Positions 1 to 12,904 of a stretch of 64,000 bases of DNA are shown piece after piece. The translations under genes were made by a program, and so were the position numbers. Origin of the DNA: Sipunculus nudus. Lineage: Eukaryota; Annelida; Sipuncula; Golfingiida; Sipunculidae. Where the stretch lies: positions 72,948,429 to 73,012,428 of the forward strand of contig CM049312.1 in assembly GCA_026874595.1 (NCBI GenBank). Direction: 5' to 3'. The stretch's first letter is position 1. Each line of letters opens with the position of its first letter. The notes under the pieces were generated by a model. That model searched no databases. It was not told the origin of the DNA and saw only the letters and a list, made by a program, of their open reading frames with translations.

Positions 1-477
1 GCAAAGCGGAGTGGCAAGTATGCAAGACATCCTTTTTAAAATGAGATTACATATTCCACCAGGACCTATGGCTTTGCCCAATTTAAGATTGTTCATGACC
101 TGTTCTACTTCCGTAGGATTTAGTTGAAGTGATGACAAAAGATCATGTTGTATATTATTCAGAGGTGGGAGCGGCGTGGAATCGACATCTTCGGGAAGGA
201 TGGCCTGACTGCTAAAGTAATTATTGAAAGCTTCAGCCTTTTCAGTAGGGTCATGTATGATATCTTCATCCACTTCCAGTGGTGGTATTGGGGAATGTGT
301 TTTTGTGCCCAGCAAGCCATGACTGATTTTCCACCACAGCTTAGAATCATGATACTCTACGTATAGCTGATTACTTATTTTATGCCAATAACTTTTCTTT
401 TGCTTTCTGATCTCGGATACAACCATATTTCTTGCCTTTTTAAAGGACGCATAATGGTCCGGCTGGTTATTATTTTA
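1..477 (-). mobile_element. Non-LTR retrotransposon (LINE) fragment, linker and start of reverse transcriptase
   Basis: Read on the minus strand, positions 477 to 1 translate without a stop for about 157 codons; there is no ATG, so ordinary ORF scans miss it. The peptide contains AFNNYFSSQ, the usual segment just before reverse transcriptase in LINE polyproteins, then a run ending in NNLKLGKAIGPGGI, which matches the early RT motif normally reading K-x-x-GPDGI. The rest of RT would lie to the left, outside the window. The Gly in place of the usual Asp hints at decay. It resembles Jockey/CR1/RTE-type elements; I cannot fix the clade. Confidence 0.75.
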
Positions 478-1831
478 AACCTTTTATATCATTATATTAT
501 ATATTAACAGTATTCCATGAGCTAATTTAGATGATTAATTACCTCTTATGCTTGCACCGATGCTTTCGGTTCTATCGATATTTCTCTGCATGAATTTTGG
601 AGAATTTGAATATATAATGGACAATGATAGTGTGATATTTAAATGTTCCAATTTAATGAACATAACAAGGATGCATTGGCGACAAACTTGCAAGTCTATG
701 AGTTGACGTTTCTTTATTTCAACTATATACTGCAGAGGGGCTGCCAAGCCCATGCTCAGGACTTCGCCCCCAGTTTCTAACTGACTCTCAACACAGTATG
801 TCTCCCAGCAAAATTCATTCACAATTCACAGTTAACCATTCAGAGATTTACTTGAAGTGTCACAAAAGCTTCCATTAAAGAAAGGTATGCACATGCAGGA
901 GCCGAATGAAAGTGCAACCAGACTTAATAGATTTGCCATATAAACAAGGCTAAGCAATTACAGTCATTGTGTAAGTACCCAGCAACTCAGCCAAGATATA
1001 TCTCAGGTCTCACACTTGAATCAACAATTAACATTAACACCTACACTTTACATATTATATAATCAGAATGAAATAAACAGAGAGTGAGGATTGTATATAT
1101 ATAATAAAATCACTGCCCCCCCCCCCCCCCCAGTACAATACATAATGACGATTTGTTTCAACAGAAGAATTCATGAAAACTTTAAAAACATTAAGACACG
1201 CCACAAGAATGGCGAGGTAATAAATCAATGTTTCAAGTTTATTTTCGGCACTTGTCAAAGGTTGCGTGTATCTATGACAGCGTGTTTATAAATGAACTTT
1301 GGATCGGTTCACATTTGTGTAAAATCAGAAAATTACTGTGCTTTGTAAATTATCAAATTTATATTACATGAATCTATACCAGTTCAGATTAATGAGAATT
1401 ATGAAAGTTAATTTGTACGTTATTTTTTATGAATAAGAAATTTACAATATCTAAACAAATTATGATAAAATTACCTTGGAAATATTCTTAATTTTGAACA
1501 TATATTTCTTTATTATCACTGCAATTATATATGAGATTTTACCGAAATCTCAACAACCAGAACATATGTATATGTCATTATGTATAATTATTATACCAAT
1601 AACAAAATGCACGTTCAAAAATGTTGTGAAGCATGTCCCCATATATATCGTGTTTATTAAGAGGAATGCATAATATCATACAGAGTAAATACCACATATA
1701 AAGCGAATTTCTCCTAATGGTTCATGATGATTATCACAGTTATTAAAGAGTAAATAAACAAGTTTATGCATTTTTTTGTTGATGTTTACAAGGTGTTCAG
1801 ATAATTAATAATTAAATATGCAATTTAGGGA
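478..1831. other. Non-coding stretch
   Basis: I see no gene here. It is AT-rich, with a poly-C run near 1117-1131. The short open frames carry no recognisable domain or splice context. Confidence 0.6.
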
Positions 1832-1895
1832 AGCGTTGGATTTGGCGTTGGAAAACTCAGCGAAAGATCCTGGGTTCAACGCCCCTCCCTTCTCC
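1832..1895 (+). repeat. tRNA-like SINE head fragment
   Basis: The stretch ends in GGTTCAACGCC, which fits the RNA polymerase III B-box pattern GGTTCRANNCC, about 40 bases after a weak A-box-like TTGGCGTTGGAAA. The cloverleaf is not convincing, so a SINE remnant is more likely than a tRNA gene. Confidence 0.4.
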
Positions 1896-2544
1896 CTCCT
1901 TCCCTCTGTCCCAGCCTTTAGGAAAAACGTGACATATCAATATGACGTCCGGAATTAGTTCTAATGTCTCAGCTTAACAACATTTTTGATTTCTGGATTT
2001 TCTTAGCCCCCATGCCTTTGAAACATGAATCCAGTCTTAAATAAGTATATGTATTTTTTTTACCTTCATTTTCTTTATTTTTTGCAGAGCAGGTCCGTCG
2101 AGACGTAAGATCAAACAATTAATGCATTGACCACTTTTGAACATATTCCTGTCTGCTGTGTATTGCACAGGCGTATCTCATAAGTCAATAAACCACGGTG
2201 TTCGCAACAGCTGATTAAACGCAAACTTGCGAGAGACGTTGGAGAGGTTTCCAGCACATTTCGCAAAAATAAGAAAAATGTAAACATTCGCAAACCTTCC
2301 GCAAATCCCCTTACAGTTGCAAATTGGCGATTTTTTCTATCACATAGGCCTATATGATAAAATTAATACATGTGTGTTTCACAAAACAAAATATATCAAG
2401 TAGGAGCAATATATTTATAATCGACAAACAACAGTGTACGCCAAGCGTCTTGTACAATGTTTGTATGACTAGTACAGCTGATTCGCCGTACGAAAGATTC
2501 AAAGTACATAACTCTCTTAGGTAAATTCATAGAAGGTGGCCTTT
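1896..2544. other. Non-coding stretch
   Basis: I see no gene or clear repeat here. The sequence is AT-rich, with a C/T-rich patch at about 1881-1915. Confidence 0.55.
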
Positions 2545-2760
2545 AAATTTCCTCACAGAAGCAATCAACCTCATGAGATCACACTTTTTCTGTTTGTCAA
2601 CATTACTGTGTTTACAAACCGATTGTTGATAAAGAAGCTCATATATCCGACCAAGAGGTGTTATAAGAAGAGAGATCAGCAGGAAGTCATTTATGTTCAC
2701 ACAGAGTGAGCCAGCAATCTATAAACATAAAATAAAAAAGGTAGGTGAATAGCTTGCTTT
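2545..2760 (+). repeat. Dispersed repeat family R1, copy 1 (partial)
   Basis: It shares with later copies the order: CTGTTTGTCAACATTACTG, a TGTTTACAAAC block, a GTTGATAAA block and TTATAAGAAG. Related copies are at 4405-5330 and 47665-48110 on + and at 51545-51960 on minus. No coding potential is visible. This is a SINE- or MITE-like family of about 400 bp. Confidence 0.6.
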
Positions 2761-3195
2761 AACATGTTTTATTTCAAAGTTCGCCATTCCTTTGAAAGCA
2801 GTTTGAACTCATAAAACATGGTGTAGTAGTACTTATTAGTCATCATATGACGTGTGTTCATTGTTGTACATGAATTAGATCAAGTACAATACTAAGTGCA
2901 TGCTATTTGTGTTCCTGTTTTTTTTGTTTTATTTGAAATTATTGTGTGAGCACCAGTTTGTTTGGTTGGTGTCTGTTGCGTATGATCCCAACTCCAATCT
3001 TGTATTCAATGACCCCTGACTGGAGGAATCAAAGATTTATCTGACAGGAGTGACGCGGTTTGCATAGCATATGCATAGCTACAACGACACATTGAAATCG
3101 AGTCCGTGTCTTAGTTAACATCAGTGGGTCCCCGCGCAAACGTCCCTGAAACCGATCCTGGATTCCGACACATACGGACAACTTAAACATAAACT

Positions 3196-3200
3196 ATGGG
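3196..3200 (+). CDS. Candidate start exon of GGT copy 1 (Met-Gly...)
   Basis: The first certain exon of GGT copy 1 (15295) begins just before the membrane anchor and has no in-frame ATG ahead of the anchor, so a short upstream start exon is needed with a phase-2 donor. ATGGG followed by GTAAGTACC here gives a near-perfect donor in exactly that phase. Joined to 15295 it reads Met-Gly-Val-Lys-Trp into the anchor, and the total coding length (1848 nt) is divisible by three. The cost is a 12-kb intron. The 5' leader would lie in about 2950-3195. Another start exon nearer to 15 kb cannot be excluded. Confidence 0.35.
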
Positions 3201-3367
3201 GTAAGTACCATTTAAAACATCTTAAAGTGTATCAAAATGCTGTTTACTATTGTATATACTGTTGTTGGCTTCGTGGGGTTAATTTTGGCAATTTTCACTT
3301 GTTTCGTGAGGGTTCCATTTTCGCGATCTCACAATACAAAAACCCTTAGTGACACATACACTAATGA

Positions 3368-3370
<3 letters not shown>

Positions 3371-3419
<49 letters not shown>
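3371..3419. repeat. (TA)n microsatellite
   Basis: About 24 uninterrupted TA units, just downstream of the candidate start exon. Confidence 0.95.
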
Positions 3420-3421
<2 letters not shown>

Positions 3422-4404
3422 AAACATGACTAATTTTTAAATATGAAAAGTAGATTGATTTGTTAGCAAAGACGCCTTTAATAGCACTATCGTTAGACCA
3501 TTAACCGGCACTCTAAATCCCGCGTTATCGGTTGGAGTGGCATTTTCATCACTAAGAGTGAAAGTCAACTCCTCAGCTCCAGAACAAGAGGCAATTACCT
3601 GACGGCTTTGCACACATGCATAAAAGTTAAATGGCTGTATGGGCTCAAAGTATCAGGCTGAGTATGTTCAGGGAGGGGCACATGATCTCAGAATACAGGG
3701 TGTTCAACAAGCAGGCTCGGGTTAACAAGTGCTAGTGGACGTCATATATTTTATTGTTATTATCTTTTTTCGGTCGCAAAAAGAGACCCCCCCCCCTCCC
3801 CCCATCGGCAGCCCGCCACCCAAACGTCGATTTTTAATTTACTTACGTCGTTCGATGAAATTGCAAGCCATAGGGTTCGGATCAATTCTAACAAAACAGA
3901 TGTGCACGGCATTTCTAACATTACTTTTTCATCTACTTGTCAAACTGTCATTTTCCGTATGGCAAAAACTCACGTTTTTTAGGGAAAATAATAAACATTA
4001 CAGTCACGGCTGACTTACGTCTTATCATGCAGTAGTTTCTGGTTTTATTCGCTTTAATCGGATTGACAGCGTAAACTGCACGCGGTAGCCGAAGCTGATT
4101 CAAACTTCAATTCTCTCCGCCAGGGTATAGCCATACATATTTTGTGAAATTATATTTTTTTTATTATTTAGCAAATGAAGCAAGACCATATAAGCCTCTG
4201 ATGTCACATACTACAACACAAAAAATATTTTGACCCGACCCTTGGAATGAGTGTTATGTTAAGACTTGTATCATGACCATCCCGCCATCCTCCACAACCC
4301 TTCTAAATCCATCCGTGATCTTTAATGTTCCTCTAAATTAAATGGCTTCAGGCGGATCACGGATTACAGGTTTGTTTGAATATACACGCAGGAAACAATA
4401 GGTT
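3420..4404. other. Non-coding stretch
   Basis: I see no gene. There is a C-rich run at about 3786-3802. The 94-codon open frame over it is low-complexity at its start and has no recognisable domain. Confidence 0.55.
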
Positions 4405-5330
4405 AAAGGGGCCTATGCGATTATCTGAAGTCCATTACCTAGAGATAATCCCTTGAAAAATTGGCCAGAAACACTATTCCAACCGCACACAGGTTGTTCA
4501 TTTTGTTTTTATCCACGTATTTATAACATGCTAGGGCCCGCCAAAATAATCCACGAACACATTCAGCAAAGACCATCTGAGGGTAAGTCATACGAACCTG
4601 ACAACAATTGACCTTTAAACTTACGCAGTCAACTACCTTCTAAATATGTTACATTGTTTATCCAGTTGTCAAGATTATTTGTGTTTACTAACAGCTTGTA
4701 GATAAACTGGCTCATACATCCTTTACAAATGCGTTATAAGAAATGTTCTCAACAGAAATTACTAGGGCTGTATCAATATATCGATATATTGATACATAAC
4801 GATACGCAGCATCTATACAGTTACCGGTACGCTATATACATCCTGTATACCGTCGTATCGATGAAAACACAAACACTGCTCGCAAATATAGATACAAGCC
4901 ATACAACCCAAACCTAAATTATAATCTGGATTATTTATAGAGCTTAAGCTGCTTTTTTATCTTTAACTGACCTTCTTAGACTAAAATAAGATCACGAATG
5001 ATCAACTGGATTAGGGATGTATATACAGTTCTCGGTACTTCCATGACAATGATAGACTAACATTAAATTATTTTTTTTTGTATTTGTTTTCGAAATATTT
5101 TATCCTAGGAGGTTCTAGGCCTACTAAGAAATGCTATACAAAGAAAAATGAAGCGTATTGTTAATACCTACTGGGTATCGCTTTAAGTATTTCGCAATAC
5201 ATATCGTGCCTGGATAAGCTGACCGATACCCAGCCCTAGAAGTTACCCACAATTAATTAATATATACAAAGAGTAGGACAGAAATCAAATAAATTCTGCA
5301 AAAGAGATAAAAATGAATAGCTTGCTGTAA
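4405..5330 (+). repeat. Dispersed repeat family R1, copy 2, split by a MITE
   Basis: The left part (4405-4762) aligns by eye with 47665-48060: a shared start (AAAGGGGCC/AAAAGGGCC), then TCATTTTGTTTTTATC versus TCGTTTTGTTTATTTC, TATTTATAACATG, and the GTTTAC...GATAAAC core. Similarity resumes after 5247 (TACAAAGAG, GAAATCAAAT, TGAATAGCTTGC). The gap is the MITE at 4763-5238. Confidence 0.65.
4763..5238. mobile_element. hAT-like MITE with 8-bp target duplication
   Basis: The 476-bp element begins TAGGGCTG and ends CAGCCCTA, a perfect 8-bp inverted terminus of the kind seen in hAT elements. It is flanked by GAAATTAC (4755-4762) and GAAGTTAC (5239-5246), an 8-bp target duplication with one mismatch. 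The inside is rich in TATCGATA-type palindromes and has no transposase. It sits inside R1 copy 2, so it inserted after that repeat. Confidence 0.8.
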
Positions 5331-7690
5331 GGTCACCCAAACCGAGCCCTCCGGCCTGATCCTAATTTGTATGTGCGTTCCGCTTATGGGTATGTAAATA
5401 TGTATACTAGTGTGTTGTCTCTAACAAACAGGTCTCTGTTATCTAAAAAAATTACACACGTACACACTACTCTGTATATATTTATATGGGTAGCCCCGGG
5501 CGAGATTTCTCGACACCTTCTGCCGAGCCAGCTTCGAGCTAAACTATAGTTTACCTGCCAACCTACCACGGTATAAACTCAGTCCACCAAACTACCTAGA
5601 CAGACACCAGGGGATATTTTAACGTAAGACGGCCCCTGTCTGTGCAGATGTAAAAGGAAATGTGCAGTTGTAAATCTAGATTTGACGATTCTAAAATGTT
5701 ATGTCCTATAACAGACTGATAAACAACTTTATGTCCATGAGTAAATAAATGCATTTGTTCGATCCTAATGTCAAGACCATAGATCAAATAACTGGCACTG
5801 GTAAACATTCTGTTATATCTCTGTAATACGTTTTGTCATGTTGTCATTCATATTATTCATGTTCAGAGGGTTCGGTCCTCAGCAGGACCAGCTCATAACC
5901 CCCATATGGCATTGTCAGAAATACAGCATATATTTGCTTTAAAAATTCCTGGATCCAGACGGTGAACCGGATCACTCCTAAAATGTTAAACAAACGTTTG
6001 CATGTTTCATTGCCCAGCTATCCTGAAAAATTCACCAAAATCTGTTAACTTTTTAAGTAGATTTTCTCACAAACAGACGGACAAACTTGCCGAGCCTTGA
6101 AATATAACATAGAGACAAGACACAGGAAGATAAAGAACAAGTTAAAACAAATTTGGATGAGCAAATTTTCTGGGAGAGCAAAAAACAATAACACGTAATG
6201 TATTAATGCTGATATTGAAAAGTCACAGACGGACAGACAGGCAGACAGAACATATTCCGTGGTTTATTTTAACCGTATGCCTTTCAGAAGCATTGCTAAA
6301 ACAATGTTGATCCCAGAATGACGTCAGACCAAGGAACAAGCAGGCAGGAGAAGTTGACAACAGCAGACGAACAAACTACAATTGACTAGACCATCTCCTG
6401 GAAAGAGCATAGAGGAAAAATGAGCTTTAGTTTATGTAGATTGGCCTACATAAAATGTTGACTTTTTTATGACCGTAACCTTGACCATTGACTTATATTG
6501 ACAAAAAACAAAAGTCTTATAGGATTTTTATTTGTCTATGAGCTGAATAGATTTTTAGAGCGATTGCTCGAGAATTACGGGCTTTATAGCGAAAATAAGT
6601 GTTATCTTGTAATACCTCGTTTGACGAGAAGTGTTACGAGATTTTGCCAGATTTGGTAAACATTCGAGTTACGCTGAATCAATGCTGCTTAAAGCAAAAA
6701 AAAAAATTAAAATCTCTTTTACTTTAAATGTGACAAAGTTAGAAAAATTATACGCCATATTCTGAAATATCATGAATTTCCCCAAAAAATGTGTAACCAT
6801 GGTATCAGAAGATTGATGCAGTTAAACATCGATGTAAGGCTATGGAATGTCAAATAAAATGAGCTACAGTTTAAGCGGCTACAAGTAATTTTGACAAAGA
6901 TATGAAGAAAAATAATTTTGTGTTTTTTATAGACCTTGATCTTGACCTTTAATCTATTTACTCTAAAAGACATCAGACTTCTAGAACTTCAGGATTTCTA
7001 TCAACAGTATAACATTCAAAGGAATTGCTAAAATATTCGGGCCTGTGGAATGCAACGTGTCAGACGAAAAAACAAACAGGGAGGCAAATTTTACGACAAC
7101 TGACAAAAAGACGGATATACTGACACAATTGAGATAACAATTGACTCATTCATGCAGGAAGAATAGAAGAGCAAAATGAAGTATATTTTATGTAGATAGC
7201 CTCTTTTGGACGAAGCTATGAAGAACGATTATTGCAAAATTACGGCCAATAGAGTTTACAACATTCTTTCGTCAGGAAAGTCCAATGTTTATCTTTCGAA
7301 CCGCGCACAAGAATCCTAAAACCTCATCCTTTGATTCATGTAGTATTCTATGGAATAGCCTTCCGATAAAACACGACCTCGGGTCACAGTCGCAGAACGC
7401 CGAGCGTTTCACCCTTCGACTATAATAATCCGGGTCCTTAATTTGATCATCACTTTGTATGTCCCCATTTAACTGGTATTCTTTGAAAGCATTATGTAGT
7501 AAGGGTGCATCTTTTGACTGAGTCTGTAGGATCTCAGGCGGGATTTAAGCTTAATCCAATAACAATGTCACGGCTGTTCGCGAGGGTTTCAAAATTGAGA
7601 TATTTGTGACAGCTAAATTATCTCAAAAATGAAATCGATCGTCGTGAATATAACAGCCCATCAACATTGATGAATGGTCATCTGTCTCAT
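5331..7690. other. Non-coding stretch with diverged internal repeats
   Basis: No gene is supported. Two segments, about 6280-6450 and 7010-7205, resemble each other (GCATTGCTAAAAC/GGAATTGCTAAAAT, ACAATTGACT, GAGCATAGAGG/GAATAGAAGAG, TTTATGTAGAT). They look like old tandem units roughly 0.7 kb apart. Degenerate TGACCTTTAATC-like motifs link them loosely to the TGACC-rich repeats further on. Confidence 0.45.
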
Positions 7691-7693
7691 GGC

Positions 7694-7830
7694 AGGGACG
7701 TCAGTATAAGCAAGGAGGGGGGGGGGGGAGGGATGGTCAATGTCATAAAGCCCGTACTACTCAGAGAATATCATTTACATATTGGAGATGAAATTTATTA
7801 AAAATAAGAATTACAGACTTTTGACTCTAA
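7694..7830 (-). mobile_element. MITE family M1, truncated copy
   Basis: It starts GGGACGTCAGTATA, then has a poly-G run, then the family sequence CTCAGAGAATATCATTTA and ATTACAGACTTT. The same block occurs, better preserved, at 10396-10762 on this strand. Confidence 0.55.
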
Positions 7831-7849
7831 AACCGGGGTGAATTCTGTA

Positions 7850-8180
7850 CTGACGGTCCTTCTAACGTTTCACTCGGGTCCTACGGACTATTACGGCTCC
7901 AGTAGGGGTAGTGTACGGTTTTAAGTCGATAAATCACGTTTAACTACGGCCCATGAGGGCCCCAGTAGGTCGCCATTGCGGTCATCCCGACTCTGGCAGG
8001 TCGCCAGTGCGGCATGAATAGTTTAACTATGGTTTACTAGGGTCCACAACGCAAAACTCCACCGGGACCGGTTGATGATTGAAGACGGTTGATGAGGATT
8101 GACAACGGGTCACTATAGGCTTGAGTACGGTCAAATTAGGATTGGCTACGATTAGCTAATAAGTCCAACCGCTGTGCCAC
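7850..8180. other. Unusual internally repetitive stretch
   Basis: The sequence is built from short variants of ACGGTT / TACGGCCC / AGTAGG / GTTTAACTA with no clear unit length and no reading frame. It differs in composition from its AT-rich surroundings. I do not recognise it. Confidence 0.35.
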
Positions 8181-10395
8181 CGTGACGCTTAAACCGGCAA
8201 TGTTTGACTTACCTGACTAAACCGTATATACTATTTATATAAATGTTTGTTTTACCTGTGCTCTCGGACGCGTGAATAAACATATACACTATCCACGCAT
8301 GTGAATAATAGAAATGCTTTAGAAATCATTCTCAAACAGTGCTCTGTGATCACATATATTTGTAGAGGCTAGAAACTTGATGAGTTCATGCCCTCTTCAA
8401 GTTACACTTGTATAGAAAGGAGCACCTTGCTGTCTGGCATATAGGGCGAACCTTGAAATGGCGGGGAAGGTGCCAGATTCGCTCAATGATACAAGGACGT
8501 TGTAACAAAGGCCTTCTGTCTGTGAATTATATGGACACCACATCGGAGACTCCGTGCTGTCTTATTTAATATCCTTCCAAGGAACTGAAGCATATATTTA
8601 TCTTGGATTGTTAGTAAATATTTCTATAACTATAAGCTTAATAATTATTATAATTGAGGAAAATATTGTTAGGAATACATTAGTGAAGTTAGTACTTTAC
8701 AAGGAGACACATATGCTGGCTCGGATATGAATCACAAAACTCTGTATTATTGGTCCTAACTGAGAAAAGTTGGCAATTATTACTTTTTTTATTGTTTGTC
8801 TACACTTTTCGTTTTGATTAAACCGATAAATACACTCTACTGTGTATTTCATATTCTGGTTTCATGAAGTAATAATAACAGCTTCAACTTCGATCTATAT
8901 ATTTAAAATAAACTCAAAAAGCTATGCACACATTCGTACGTTTATGCGGCAATGTCAAAGGCGATGACAACGACAATTCGTTTTAGGTGTACACATATTA
9001 TCCTGCAAAATTTATAATCGGATGGCTATACACAGGTGTTTTGTTTATCATGACGGATCTCCAGGGCGGCGATATTCTTCTTAATATTGCATTTGCCTTA
9101 AATTACCGTGTCGACAAGATGAAGAATTAAAGGGATTTCCTGGGTCAAATTTATTAATCAAAGACGAAGACAGAAATGAATGTATTGGAATTTGTCACTC
9201 AACACAGGAAGCGGGCACACAAGAAAAGTCAACAATTTTTTAAGTCACAAATTGCTTTCGCCCACCGTTGACTGGTTCCAGTCTTACAAACATTTTCTCT
9301 ACAATACACAGTTCTCTGGCTTTTGCCCGCACTTAATTAGCTCGAAAAACATTTCTTCAACACATAAGGTTTTCTTAACCCGTTCGGCTAAACATAAATC
9401 TCCGGGACCAATTATCGTCCTCTCCCGGAATTCGACAAAACATCCCACAATCTACACCGTAAGACACGTCGTCCACAGAACGATTCTACTCGGACTACCT
9501 CGAGACGGCAGTTGGCTGCCTTATGTATCTGGACGAAATGGAAAGTTCTCGTAACGAGTGTTCTCTACATAGAAATTACCAGCAAGGTCTTCCAGAAGAA
9601 TCTAGACCTCCAGGATCTTCTGTCAGCTAATCATTAAAAAAACTGTGGTCCAGTAAGTTCCATTACTTTATTCATAGACAAACCTATCTACTGATCAACA
9701 CAAGTATTAACTACGTTTCCCTAACTATATCTTAACAATCTTATTGTCCTAGGAGGCTCTCATTAAACATAACCTGACCTTGTAAATACATCTGTGTCAG
9801 AATTATTTCCTAAACCCTAAACAGTTGAGTGTTATTTATATTATATTATTGTGTATCGATACAACATGTCTCTACCTTTCTATTTTCACCCATTTAGCCG
9901 ATATTTTGCCCAGTTAGGGCGTCTCCGTGTTCTTAAAACTACAGTGCTGGGAAAGGATATCCTGCATGGTAGTAATGACATCATTTTATGGGAGTGGCGA
10001 CTTGCGATTTTGTCCGGCAATGGAAAAATCGTTCACAAACCGATTAAAAAGAGCTAACTAAGTTTGCTGCATTGTCGTTGCGGCACCGTGCGCATGTGAA
10101 CACTCAAATGAATTTTCATATTATCGATTTTTTTTTTGCCGTTGCCGTATTATCATTGTCGGAAGGTCGTTGCTGAAGAAACGGATTAATGTTTTCGTAG
10201 CTTTAGACCATGATGATAACAAAACACCCCTTGATCCAAATAAGAAAAAATGGCATATTTCTCGGTTTCCGTAAAATCTCAGTTAAAGATTTAAGACGAC
10301 CTTACTCTGGATAACATTTTCTCATCCCCCATTCAAATGTGAATATTTTTGGCACGACACATTCCATACTGGCATTATCCTGCACCCTCATTATC
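8181..10395. other. Non-coding stretch with one unexplained open frame
   Basis: No gene is supported. A 124-codon open frame at 9180-9554 (+) has no domain I recognise and no clear splice sites. Its surroundings (about 9180-9640) are less AT-rich than the flanks and could be a transposon remnant. Confidence 0.4.
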
Positions 10396-10762
10396 GGGGC
10401 GTCATATCATAGGGAAATGGAGATATTACCCCCCCCCCCCCTTTTTTTTAGCAATTGTGATTGTGATCATCCCCCCTGCTATTCAGAGAATAATATTTAT
10501 ATATTGGAAAAGAAATATATAAATAATTAGAATTACAGACTTTGGTACGATTTCTGCGCTTATTATAAAATATTATATATCTTAACCTAGTCTAAAATTT
10601 ACCTCTACTGGATACATAATAAATTATTTCTTATAAAATTTATACTTAATTGTAATATATATGAAATATATCTCACAGACAATAAAGAATCACCCCCCCC
10701 CCCCCCCGAAACGTTTGCGAGCCATCACTCACCTCCACATTGAAGATATATTGACGCCACTA
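10396..10762 (-). mobile_element. MITE family M1, full-length copy
   Basis: Read on the minus strand it starts at GTGGCGTCAATATATCTTCA and ends near GATATGACGCC, giving a terminal inverted repeat around GGCGTCA. Inside are a poly-G tract, TTACAATTAAGTATA, CCAAAGTCTGTAATT, TATTATTCTCTGAATAGCAG and a second poly-G tract. The same order is found at 17030-17365, 23836-24430, 53704-53950 and 63585-64000. No coding capacity. Confidence 0.75.
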
Positions 10763-11482
10763 CTTATTATATTTGACGATAAGTGTTGGGGTTCGCTTTA
10801 CTGACCATGAAAGGTCGTATATATTGTATCCGAATTTAGCCGTGAATACACTACTATGTAGGCTCGTTAGCATTTACTTAGCCGTGACACAAGGTATAGG
10901 CGAGAACGCACGATAACAGCTATCCATCCTATTGCATTAATACCACGGTAAACAGTAACATTAAGCAGTCTAGGGGTGATAAATTAACACAAAAGTATAC
11001 ATGCGAGCACGCAACCCAAAGTGTAAACCCATCTCTATATGTTAAATTGCTGTGTGGCGTCTAGTAACCAGTGAGGAACACGTTTATGTTCCTGGGCCAG
11101 AAATTAAACAAACATGCATGGGAATATATGCTCTGTCTAAACGAAATTTTTCTCACACATATCTAATGATAGGTCTTGTTCATTTTTTTCCTTAGAGCAA
11201 AAACATCTATTAACCTATATATTTGGCTAGCGGTGTCGTACAAATAATTATATGTGGTGAGTTCTATGATGTTCAAAGGGATAATAATTAAGAGACGAGA
11301 AAACACCTCTGCCAAATAGTTCATGATTCACATTCTGTAGGTGTTTTGTGACAGGATGTTAGACACATCCTTAACTCCACGAAAGCACACATACATATAC
11401 AAATACAAATGCACATGCACATGTACCATGTAAACATGTATATACGCCCTGTGTTCATGCATATACACCCTTTATATGTGAG

Positions 11483-11486
<4 letters not shown>

Positions 11487-11555
<69 letters not shown>
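11487..11555. repeat. (TA)n microsatellite
   Basis: A long TA tract flanked by CATGTATATAC-type sequence on both sides. Confidence 0.95.
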
Positions 11556-11558
<3 letters not shown>

Positions 11559-11725
11559 GCATATACACAATGTTTACATGTATATATTCACATGTTGTTC
11601 CGGTCCTCGTTCATTCAGCAAATCTGACAAACGGACAGTAACACGGACACGTATTCTAAGACAAATCTTAAGACATTATAGGTGCTTTTAGTGGTGCTCT
11701 AGTTTAAAAAAAAGTACATTACATG

Positions 11726-11823
11726 TTACATTATATTATATTATATCATATTATATCATATTATATTATATTATATTATATTATATTATATTATATTATA
11801 TTGTAATATATTATATTATTTTA
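11726..11823. repeat. (TTATA)n pentanucleotide repeat
   Basis: About 18 copies of TTATA with occasional TCATA variants. Confidence 0.9.
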
Positions 11824-12904
11824 TAGCGGAACCTTTTCTTACAGGCACCTCTGTACTGAGTTACCTCTTATTTCAGGCCACTTACCGGCAGTCCCTTGAA
11901 AGTGTTCCCGCAATCTATAACCCCCCTATGAGAGCACCTCTATATTGCAGGCAAAATGTCCGGTTCCGTCAGTGTCCGTAATTTATGGGGTTTAATATTA
12001 ATTTTAAATGATTTTTGGGTAATTTTGAATAAGTTATTTTCCCCAGTGTTGCTACCTTAGTGATAGTAACTTAATCATGCACATTTTATATTTTCCCTTC
12101 ATGATTAGCATAATGATATTAAGGTGAATATAAATCGATAAATGAAATTAATCGATGATGTCCAAAATCGTGAAAATAGGAATATTCCTTGAAAAACTGC
12201 TGGTCTCAACAAAGGTTTTTCAACGGATCCTTGATGTCGACCAAAAACTAAGTTTATTTGATATATCGCAAATGCGAAACTGAAGAACCGATTCTATTCG
12301 AAGTAGCAAGGTTCATGTGATGGAGCATAGAAATCACCCCATTGTTTGATTTTTTAATATGTTAAGCATAATCTCCAATTAAATTGACAGCATTAGTCAA
12401 TTTTGTTTCAAAATCTGTGGCTAATTTAAGACATATTGTCAAAAATGCTTGTTTGGGACTGCTTGAAGGGGTATTTATGGCTTCACTGCATTCGGGCCAG
12501 GATGGTAAAAAAAGGAGATACACAAGCCCCCGTTTTCTTGGACTAGTTTGACTGCAGAAAGAACAAATTCTCAGGTAAAAAAAGTTTAATATCAAAATAT
12601 ATTTTGAAAATTTTTAAAAGAGGTCCAAACCTCAGGTATTCTGTTGATGTTATGTAAGGAAAACAAGAAGAAACCAAACAACTGGGCTCGTCCAGATATT
12701 CATGTACTGAGTGCATAGCCGGTCTTTTCTGGTCTTACCAAGAACGTATTAAACCAGTAAGGGGTTACATACAGGTTGACATAAATAGTTATCCACTTAG
12801 GCAAGTAAGCTAAATAGCAATAAATATTTGTACGAACGGTAACAAAGGGAGAAGTCCTTCAGTCAGTGCTTAAGCTCTAGCCACGTGAACACAATGTTAA
12901 ATGT
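11824..12904. other. Non-coding stretch
   Basis: I see no gene or clear repeat here. Confidence 0.5.

Noticed and set aside
9180-9554. 124-codon open frame
   Set aside because: No recognisable domain, splice context or similarity to the other content; kept only as an unexplained frame.
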